Both the position numbers and the translations under genes were made by a program. From NCBI GenBank assembly GCA_033439295.1, contig JAVTLE010000003.1, forward strand, positions 1,240,001 through 1,304,000: a stretch of DNA of 64,000 bases. Direction: 5' to 3'. This stretch comes from Deuterostichococcus epilithicus (Eukaryota; Chlorophyta; Trebouxiophyceae; Prasiolales; Stichococcaceae). This document shows positions 55,287-64,000 of the stretch, one piece after another (the first letter of the stretch is position 1; every line of letters starts with the position of its first letter). Under the pieces are notes generated by a model. It had not been told where the DNA came from. It worked only from the letters and a program-made list of their open reading frames with translations, and searched no databases.

Positions 55287-58200
55287 ATGGAAGAGGGTAT
55301 GGATGCGGACCAATACGATTTCGCGGACAATGACCTGGTCGAGCAGCTGTCCAACGCCGGCAGAAAACTCAAGGCGCTCGCCAAGAAGCCTTCCACTGGC
55401 AAAGACGCCATCCTCAAGCTGCTCAAGGTGCCACTGCCATCGCATTGTCCTCCACCATCTCAGTCACGACCCTTGGATACGCACCATTCGAACTGGACTG
55501 TCCGCGACGCCACTGCCAGGAAGCACCCTTGTGCGCCCTCCGTTTATGAGTGCTTGCGGCGTGCTGCAGCAAGCTTCCGCGGCGCTCGAGGAGGCGTCAC
55601 AGACGGCAGACACCCAGCGGCGTGCGTGCGGCGACATCATCACCGCGCTGGTGCACAAGCCACTGTCGGATCACCAGGACAAGGTGGCCGTGACTACTGC
55701 CCATTGTTCACTGCTGCAAAACGCTCGTGGCAACCTTCCTCGACCACCATGTCCCGGCAACCACGCTTCCACGTAGAAAGCTTGGTTTGGCTGAGTTCGC
55801 ACATGCGCCCTTGGACCGCTGCAGGATGTCAAGACTTACACGGCCGCCTGCCTTGCCCACGTGCTCCGGCTGCACACCGCCGACTGCCCCTACAGCCCCA
55901 CCCAACAGCAGGTGCGGAGTGTTTGTGCGTCTGCAAGCAACCGTCAGTGTGGCATCGTGCATGCCCCGCAACTGGGGCATGCTGCTATCTGCTCCAGCAC
56001 GCAGAGGTCCCCACCACGAACGGTGCGCTTCCGCAACTCAGCGTTGTGCGCATGGCTGAGGATCGTTGTTCGAGCCGGCAGGTCATCTTCGGGCTGTTCA
56101 TGTGGATCTTCCGGCGGCTCGAAAACGCAAATGCGCCGGCATTCCAGGTGTGCCGCTCCATCCTGGACGTCGTCAGTCAGGTGGGTGTGCCATTTGAGTA
56201 CACATGTGAACTTCACAGGCACAGGTCAGCATTGCGGCTGATGCGGGGTGGTCCACTGAGCCTTCTGCCTGTTGCCGTCCTGACAGCGTGACCTCACATC
56301 CACTCTGTATGCTGTATGCTGTAGACGAAGTGCTGCCTGCTGATGCTGGACCTGGATGGCGCTGAGGAGATGGTGTGCGACCTCTTCCGCGTCCTTTTTG
56401 ACGTCATCAAGTAAGCTGCTGGAGGGTTTTGCGACCCACAGCTGGTGCTGCACGAGCATTTGTAACGTTGTTGCTGTCGGGTTTGCTGTTGTTTGCTGTG
56501 GTCGCTGCCATGCCTGAACTGCATGCTGACAACTGGTGCCGCATCAAGATTGTATCATCTGCCCTGCAGTGAGGACAATGCTGAAGCCATAGCCACGAGT
56601 TTACTTGAGGTGCGGCATAAAATGGCAGCAAGTGAAAGGTTTGCGTGAAGTCTCTGCTGAACGGATCTGCAGGCATGCCGTTCAGTCTTGATATGCTTAT
56701 CTAACAACATAACTTCGTAGGCCATTCATAGCAAATCGCCATTGACAGCTACCTGACTGTGCAGAGTGGTGGTAAAGGATCGATGTCCAATCGATGCGCA
56801 CTGCTTGTCTCGTCCGCAGATCATGGCATGCCTCATCGAAGAGGGGGACGATGTGCCTCCGCAGTTGCTGGACATCGTGCTGAGCGGCCTGCTTCATGAG
56901 AAGCCGTGCGCCGCCAGGTGCACAGCAGCGAAGTTTTGAAGTCGCTAGCACCTGCGGCGCTGCACATTACCACTGCGTGCCCGCGACAGCCAGCAGGTAG
57001 CGCACAGCGTGCAATCGGTGGTCAGAGTGGTGCGCCAGCAGCATTGCGCCCCAAGCAAGGTAGGCGGCAGAGGGGGGAGACTTGGCGCGCGGCTCCTGCC
57101 GATTCGCCGCCGAGACCCACGCAGCGACCTCGCACTTCGTGCAGCCACGTGCTCATAGGCGGAATGGCTGCTGCAGTTGCAACGAGTTCTAGTGCGGCCG
57201 CCTGTCAGAAGCACGCAAGCGGCACTCGACAATTGGAACTGCTGTTTGTTGGTGGAGGGCTTGAGAGTGGCCAGATTGCACTCCTTCCGGTTGTTTCCCC
57301 TGCGAATCACCTGCAGGCGTGCAGAGCGGCTGCAGTGGGCATAGCAGCCGTCGTGGTCGCCCATTCAGAAGCACCTGACAGGCACTCTGGGACGGGCATG
57401 CAATCTTGGCCCTGTTTCAGGTGTGATCCTGCGACCCTGCAGGCTGGCGGAGCGGCTGCTGCAGCGGACTGAAGAGCTGCTGCGGTCCCCCATCCAGAAG
57501 CACCTCAGCGGCGTCATCACCGGGGAGCTGGCAGACTCGGATCTCAGGGGCGCCCACCACAACCTCATCTTCAAGGTGGGTGCGCACGCACATGCTGATG
57601 CTGATGATGCTGATGGTGCTGCGGCCCGCGCCTGCTTGGCGGGGCGCGTCATCGGTACTTGGGGCCGCCTGCTTGCGTAGCAGCGCTCCGCTTGCAAATC
57701 AGGGACAACATCGCCTGGGTGCGGCAGTTGAATCAGGCCGTCCATGCGGTGTTGCCGTGCAAATTGTGCTTCTCCTCATCGCCGCTGATGGTGCGCGTGT
57801 GCCCCCTTGCGCGCAGCTGCACGAGGCCTGCCCGCAGACGCTGCTGCCGGTGCTGCCGCTGGCATCGCAGGAGCTGGGGCTGGAGGACGGGGCCCGCCGC
57901 CTGTCAGCGGTGCAGCTGCTGGGCGCCCTGTTCGCAACACCCGGCTCCCGCCTGGACGAGGAGTATCCGCATGTGTTTGCGGACTTCCTGCGCCGCTTCA
58001 CCGACCAGAAGGTGCTTTTATTCGGATGTCAAATTCTTGCAAGACGAAGTTTAGAGCTTGCGAGGTGTCCGCCTGGCTTCCTGCACCGCTACATCGACCA
58101 GAGTGCCCAAAAACCGGCAGATACGCGGTCGTGCATACCGATATCCTGCCCCGTTCGGCCTGGAGGTGCTCCAGGCAGAGAGCCACCTGGCAATTTGTAG

Positions 58201-61200
58201 GGAGGTGAACAAGGGACCAGCCCCGGATACAGTACCCCTTGACACACATGCAGCACAGTATTTCATCAGGTAATCCTTCAAGGCATGCTCTGGCGCTCAA
58301 CCACTCACTTTGACCTTGTGCCTGCTTCTTCCCCCTGCAGCAAGAGGTGCGGCTGGCCGTCATCAGCCATGCGCTGGACGTCCTGAAAGCCTGCGCATCC
58401 GCCAGCTCCCGAGCACAGGTGCTCCCGCATGATCGAGCCTCTAGTTTCCATGGCGACATTGCCGTGATGGCTCCCTGCTGCATAAGGGCACACATTGCTG
58501 ACGACCTCTAGCGCGGCAGCTCATGCGGCATGCTCGTGGTGTCGATGCAATGTTGCAAGCCCCTCGTATGCAATCTGAATGCAAGATGCGGGGATGACCA
58601 GCTGTTGTGGTGCCGCAGGTGGTCAAAGGCCTGGTGGCGCGTCTGCAGGACTTTGAGGACGAGGTGCGTGGCGCCGCCATCGAGGGCATCGCGGCCGCGG
58701 CGATGCACAGCCTGGCGCTGCTGGAGGGCGGCCTTGTGCCTCTGAAGGAGGTGCCTGCCCTTTTCTGCAGCCCCGCAGCAGCATCGTGACGCCCTTGCCT
58801 GCACTGCCTGCTGCACATTTCTCAAGTTGTGTGGCGCTCGCGCCTGCGCTGGGTGTGATGGAGTTGGCTTCATGACAAGCTTACGGTCAAGGCGACGACA
58901 CTGCGGAGCTGTGGGCGTGACGTGCGTCTGGCGCTGAGCCTTGATGATCCGGGACTGAGATCAGCCATGTGCATTCGTCCGAGAATTTTTGTGACAGCAT
59001 AGGTGGCACATCAGAATGGCACGATGGTCACAGGTGGCAAATAGGCTGCGAGACAAGAAGCAGGCGGTGCGACAGACGGCTTCGACACAGCTGCTAGCGG
59101 TGTTCCGCTCGGCCTGTGCCAGGGACGGCGATAGCCTATCCGTGTCGCAAGGTACGACACACATGGTCGTCGCGTGATGTTCATCCCACCTCAGATGTCA
59201 CATCATGTGCCGTCAGTACAGAGCGAGGTGCAAACTGCTCCTGCGTCTCTTACTGCCACTGCTGCTGTCACTGGTGCGGCTGTGGCTGCTGCAGCTGTCC
59301 CCTGGCATTGTCATGTATGCACAGGCAACGGAGGTGCCACACTGCCTGCAAGCGCCAATCTGGCATGCTGCAGACGAGGAGTCGCTGGCGTGGATCCCGG
59401 GCCGCTTGATGCTGGAGGCCAGCCGCGACGCCGGCTTTGGACGCACCCTGCTGAATGGGCCCTTCCGGGACGGCATCTTCCCAGGGAAGCTGTCAGACGC
59501 AGCAGCGGCGCACCACTGGATCGCCATCTACCAGGTGCATTGCCCGGTTCCCGACCCACCAGATCAGGCGGAGCACGATGGCTTGCTCTTCGGCTGTGCC
59601 AGGGTGAGTGTCTGGCGACACAGCGGTCTTTCGGTCTTCCTGGGGCGTCGCGGGGCAGCAACCATCGTCAGGCTCCCCTTCGGTTCTCACCCCCTCGGCT
59701 TCGGACAGCTGTGTGCTGCGGCTTCATGTAAACACCGTCCCTACATGTGCTAACAGGCACTGCCAACGCCAGCGGAGCGCGGCGGCGTGAAGCACCTGCT
59801 CGCAACGCACGGCGCGCTGCAGGCGGAGGTCGCGCGGCTGCTGGATTTGCGCGCCGCGCGCGTCAGCGCTGGCCCGGAAGCAGCAGACCAGGTCGAGGAC
59901 GCCATGCAGGTGAGATATCATGTCCTGTGAGAGGCGAAGCAGCCCTGGAGTGCACTGGCCCTTTGATCAGCTTGCAACGGGAGCGCAGACTCATAGGCGC
60001 AGGTGGCACGACTGCTGAAATGCTCGAGTGCGCAGCGCGTCTGCAGGCGACCGGGCGAACGGCCTTGCAAGGCAGACACTCTCGCTGGCGCTGCTGAAAA
60101 TCGGGCTGTCCGCCGCATGCGCAGCGCTCGGCGCGAAGGGTAGCCTCGGCGTTCAGCGACGGCGTCAAGTGCGAGGACTCGCTGCTGAAGCTGCTGGAGA
60201 TGAAGGACAACAACATCTTCAAGGGCCTGCGGGTCATCGCCGCCCCGGGTGCGTGCTGATGCTCCTCTGGGTCAGACCAGACGCCGATGGTGTAAGCCGC
60301 CTCGGGAGTCGCCGACAAGCTGGCGTCATCTGGGACAGGAACGCGTTAGAGACAGGGCACGGAACAGGATTACCTGCACGTGTTCGGCACCTGCGCAACC
60401 TTGGCGACTGCGCTCGCTCCAAACCCTGTCGCAGGCACGACCCGGGAGGAGTGCAGGAAGGCGGCCAAGGATGTGGTGCAGCGCGTCGGCAGCAAGGGCG
60501 CCGTCGGCACGATGGTAGCCGCCCTGTGCCGCCGCCTGACACCCAGCCTGCTCGCTCCAGAGCACCTCACCGAGCTGCTGTCGCTCGCCAAGCAGGTGTG
60601 GCATTGGTCGTGAGGGCTGCTTTGGATTGTAACAGCAAGTCTTCAACTTAAAGCTTGGCATTGAATGTCTGCCAGCGAAGTGCAGCCCTCGAGGTCGACT
60701 TTGCACATATTTCCAGCTGCTCAAGTCAGTTCGCCATCAAGCAGCATGCCTCTGTCCGAGCCATCAGAGCGACAAGCAGCATGCTGCGACAGCCACGCTA
60801 GCTCTGTTGGGGCGAAGGAAGACGAATGCTCCATTCGCTGCATGCAGGCGAATTCAGTCGAAAACGAGGCCTATGCAACGGCACTGCTGCAGCTGCTGGA
60901 GGACGCCGCAGCGACTGCGCCGCAACTTTTCGCCAGGCTCGGCGGCGTCGTCGGCAACCTGTGCACCGGAGGCGGCGGCGACCCGGCGGTGGCAGCCACA
61001 GCGGCGCGCATCCTCGCGGCGGCCGGCCGCACCATGGCTGAGACAATCGACAAATGTGAGGCGCACCTGTGGCGACCCGGTCGTCCCTGCAGCAAGTCTT
61101 GCCAGCCGCCTTCATGGTGTGAGACCCGCCTGGGTATGCCCAAGCCGCTCGCGCTTGGCCATCCAGTGGTCGCTGCTCTGCCTGGACACAGATGGGCAAG

Positions 61201-64000
61201 GGCGGGGCCAGCATGCAGTGGCTATCTGCCACTGTTTAGTGCCCTGACGCCGGCTGCTTGTGCTGACATAGCAGCGGACGGCTTCCCGAGCAACGCGCTG
61301 CGGGACTCGCTTCTGGACATGTGCGGCCGGGCGCCGGCACGCGGCGCCAAGGCAGCGGTGCGCGCGGTGGTGGCCCTATTCGGCCGTGCAGCAGCTGCCG
61401 AGCACCTGGCGCCGGCCATCGGGCGCCTGGTGGATGGTCTGAAGCCGCCGAAAACAGAGGCAGCCGGCCGACAGCTTTCCGCGGCGATCGCGTCGGCCGC
61501 GATGGCCGCCCGGCTGCTGCCAGACGTGCGCGCTGCCGCCGCTGAGCTGTTTGCCCGGTTGCCCATGACAGTCTGCCCAACCATGGCGCCCCATGCTGCA
61601 GAGTGCCTGCCACCGCGTGCAGACTGTCGCTCCTTTCGTGGCAGCCGCCGTGGACTCTTGACGAGATAGCTGCTGGTCAGTCACTGCAGGCACGGAGGGC
61701 TTGTCAGCGCAGCGCATGAGGTGGAAGGTCTGCTGCCTCGTGCAGGAATTTGGAGCCCAGGCGGACGCGCTGTCGGGTTTCGTGCTGGGCGAGCTGGCGC
61801 GCGCACCGGACATGGGCGGCGCCAAGGCCTCGGGGCGGCTGGTGTACCATGCGCTGCTGAACGTGGACATCAACCGCACGCTGCAACTCAAGCTGGCGGC
61901 GGTCAAGGTGCCCCGGCGCAACACACAACGTATTATAGATCTCCTCTCAGCTTCACGCGTGCTAATGACGGCATGCCGCATCATCAGCATCATCATGCCA
62001 GGTCATGACCATGCAGCTGCGCTCTGAGGTGACCCGTCAACAATCCCCACCTGGCTGCATCGCAAGTGCGACAGTAATGTCTTGATATGTAATATGTATG
62101 AAGACCAGCTCGAAGCACAGTCAGCAGCCTTGCATGTCTGTGTCTACCAGACGATGTTATTCTGCACACCTTGCTGAGGCGCACATGAACCCATGTTCTG
62201 CAGCGCTGTAGCAGCAGCGATTCCCTCGCGCCTATCCGCGCAGGCAGTCGTTCGTATGTGCGACCTGGTGCCGCAGCAGCAGGGCCAGCAGGCGGCCAAC
62301 GGCAGCAGCGGCGGCGGTGGCGCGGCTTCTGCATGGGCAGCACCGGAGCTAGTGGAACGCCTGCTGTCGGAGCTGGGCATCCTGCTGGGCGACGAGGAGG
62401 CGGAGCTGGACCCACTGTTTTCCCCAGAGGTGCATTGTGTTTCACTTTGCCATTTCTGCTGACTCCTGCTTGTTGCGGAGCTGGGCATTTTGCTGGGCGG
62501 CTATGACGAAGCTGCTAAACCCGCTGTCCTCTCCGAAGGTGCGACTCGGTATTTGTGATGTAGTGGCCTTGCGCTTGCACGCAGGCTCCTACCTGCGTGC
62601 TTGACTGGCGCCTCCTGTCTGCTCGTTTGCCTTCAGCTGCATCATCTTAGACGCTGCTGCAGCGGGCGCTGGAACTGCAGCAGTCAGTCCAGCGACCCTT
62701 GGTGTCACGCCGGTGTTACGGACTGCGACCTGCGATCACCATTGCCCCCTACTGCAGCAGACAAACAGACACACCAAGTTCTGTCCCGGAATGCGAGCCC
62801 ACAACTCGACTCGCGACACAGCACCGACTCAGACGTGCCTCTGAGGCACACGCGCGGTGCGTCCGCAGGCCGCGATGGATCAGGCGGCCGTGCGGGCGAC
62901 GGCGGCGGCAGGGCTACTGCGGCTGGGCCGCGCCCGTGATGAGGCGCTGTCTGTGCCGCTGTTCCACCGCATGGCGCTGGCGCTGCAGGACCCTGTACTG
63001 GAGGTGCGGCGCGGCGTCGCCTCCAAGCTGCACCGCACCGTTGCCTGGCTGCAGGTGCGCTGTCGCAGATTCCCCCGAACCTCCTGCCCTGGACTCCTGT
63101 CGTGCCACACAGCTACACTGCACCGTCGCCTGGCTGCGAGTGCGGCTATCGACACTTATCTCATAAACCTCTTGGGGGACGTGTGTGTGCGTTTCATGCT
63201 GATCTGCATCCAGCGCCGGATGCGCAGTCCTGCAACGAGGCAGGCTGAAGCACGGCCGATGATCCACTGCTCGGGCCTGTAGTGCAAGCCCTGCATTGGG
63301 CACCCTGCGCTGGGCTTGCCGCCCTGTGCCCGGTGGAATTGCCACATCACACCTGTACGGGAGCGGACGGACCCTGCCGCACACGTCCATGCACGCGAGT
63401 GTGCTCTGGTGCCTCTGCGCCTGATGTCAGCAACCTAAATCCTGGACCCTAAACCCTGGACCTTGGCTGGCGCGCAGGAGCGGAGCCCGACGCGGGCGTC
63501 CAAGTACGCGAGCATGTACTTCATGACTGGCGCAGACCCGGCAGAGGCCAACCAGTCGGCCGCGCTGCGCTACCTGCGCGAGTTTGTGCACCTCCGCAGG
63601 TTTGAACCCTCTCCTCTTCTGAAGATCCTGGGTGCTCATGTCCTGATGGCGCATACTAAAATCGTGGGTTCTAGTGTCATTGGCAAAGCACGCGCTTGGT
63701 GACAGGGATGGACGGGTGGGCAGGTTGATGGGCTGCCTTCCTCTGCACCGCCTGGTTCTGTGTGTTTTGGCTGCCCACGTCTTGACTGCCACGTCCCGGC
63801 AGGACTCGCTGACATCATCTTGACGCTGACGTGGGTGTCTGGCGAGCAGGAAACGGGGGCACCAGCGGGCGGCGGCAAATGCGGCCAGGCGCGACGCTGG
63901 CGGCACCATCCTACACGAGCTGCCGGAGTTCATGCTGGCGACGGCGCTGCACACCCTTGCGCACCACCCAGACTTCCCCACTGAGGAGGTGACACCATAT
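55287..64000 (+). CDS. PDS5: Sister-chromatid cohesion protein PDS5 (3' part beyond window)
   Basis: HEAT-repeat regulator of cohesin. About 23 exons are visible and the gene runs off the window at a donor (GAG|GTGACA, about 63988). Early exons: 55287-55427, 55570-55683, 55825-55911, 56082-56180, 56325-56410, 56570-56609 and 56820-56917. The N-terminus has RKLKALAKKPSTGKDAILKL, then CGDIITALVHKPLSDHQDK, TAACLAHVLRLHTADCPYS, FGLFMWIFRRLENANAP and CCLLMLDLDGAEEMVCDLFR, matching plant and animal PDS5 in order. Further helices follow: ACPQTLLPVLPLASQELGL, ISHALDVLKAC, DFEDEVRGAAIEGIAAAA, AVRQTASTQLLAVF, AWIPGRLMLEASRDAGFG, KLLEMKDNNIFKGLR, AALCRRLTPSLLAPE, VTAAAGLLRL-like repeats and MLATALHTLAHHPDFPTEE. 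The exon at about 60109 and the donor near 61571 (ACA|GTCTGC) are less certain. Three exon echoes lie in the 3' half. Confidence 0.93.
58072..58106 (+). repeat. Post-donor copy of a PDS5 exon end
   Basis: The exon ending at 58010 closes with FLRRFTDQK; 94 bases on, in the intron, the DNA reads FLHRYIDQS. About 24 of 30 bases match. The true acceptor lies about 220 bases further downstream, so the copy is inside the intron. Confidence 0.8.
62470..62538 (+). repeat. Post-donor copy of a PDS5 exon end
   Basis: The exon ending at 62429 contains LSELGILLGDEEAELDPLFS; 108 bases later the intron contains VAELGILLG followed by a decayed version and CCGAAGGTGC, recalling the donor CAGAGGTGC. The base match over the first 35 bases is strong. 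Confidence 0.85.
63116..63150 (+). repeat. Post-donor copy of a PDS5 exon end
   Basis: The exon ending at 63053 closes with the bases for HRTVAWLQ followed by GTGCGCTG. 85 bases later the intron has CACCGTCGCCTGGCTGCGAG followed by TGCGGCT. The copy has lost bases and frame. Confidence 0.75.

Noticed and set aside
1-64000. Search for tRNA, rRNA, CRISPR arrays, transposons and virus-like elements
   Set aside because: No cloverleaf with a T-loop, no regular spaced repeats, and no reverse transcriptase, integrase, transposase or capsid-like protein stretch was recognised in either strand by eye.

Overview
The window is nuclear DNA of a green alga, most likely a trebouxiophyte relative of Chlorella or Coccomyxa (inference). 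The DNA is GC-rich. Genes are cut by many 60-300 base spliceosomal introns, and the products are plant-like: TOPLESS, an FAD7/8-type plastid omega-3 desaturase, MRS2 transporters, and a DGAT1 carrying a PH domain. I see no tRNA, rRNA, CRISPR array, transposon or virus-like element. All gene models come from reading splice sites by eye and checking that reading phase is kept; exon ends may be off by a base or so. Two single unknown bases (n) lie at 5747 and 51466.

Layout. PIG-P (905-1579, -) and Rab1 (2141-3964, -) lie head to head with the COPII subunit Sec24 (4517-12444, +). An ARID-domain protein (13034-16921, -) faces away from MPDU1 (17122-18448, +), which is followed by TOPLESS (19212-27742, +). 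Two MRS2/CorA-type transporters form a divergent paralogous pair (28425-33039, - and 33697-37039, +). A plastid omega-3 desaturase (37713-40800, -) faces away from DGAT1 (41255-46526, +), followed by a GATA factor (47241-51872, +). A polyprenal/steroid 5-alpha-reductase-like gene (52629-54698, -) faces away from PDS5 (55287 to beyond the window end, +).

Function. Three themes recur: ER lipid-linked glycosylation and early secretion (PIG-P, MPDU1, SRD5A3-like, Rab1, Sec24), storage-lipid synthesis (desaturase plus DGAT1), and chromatin or transcription (ARID, TOPLESS, GATA, PDS5). Five short intergenic gaps look like shared bidirectional promoters. The desaturase/DGAT1 gap holds two CACGTG palindromes exactly 22 bases apart.

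The most unusual signal is a set of 'exon echoes'. Introns, and once the stretch just past a stop codon, hold decayed second copies of the neighbouring exon edge, usually 70-145 bases away. I found about fifteen in seven genes. Seven introns also appear to start with GC instead of GT.
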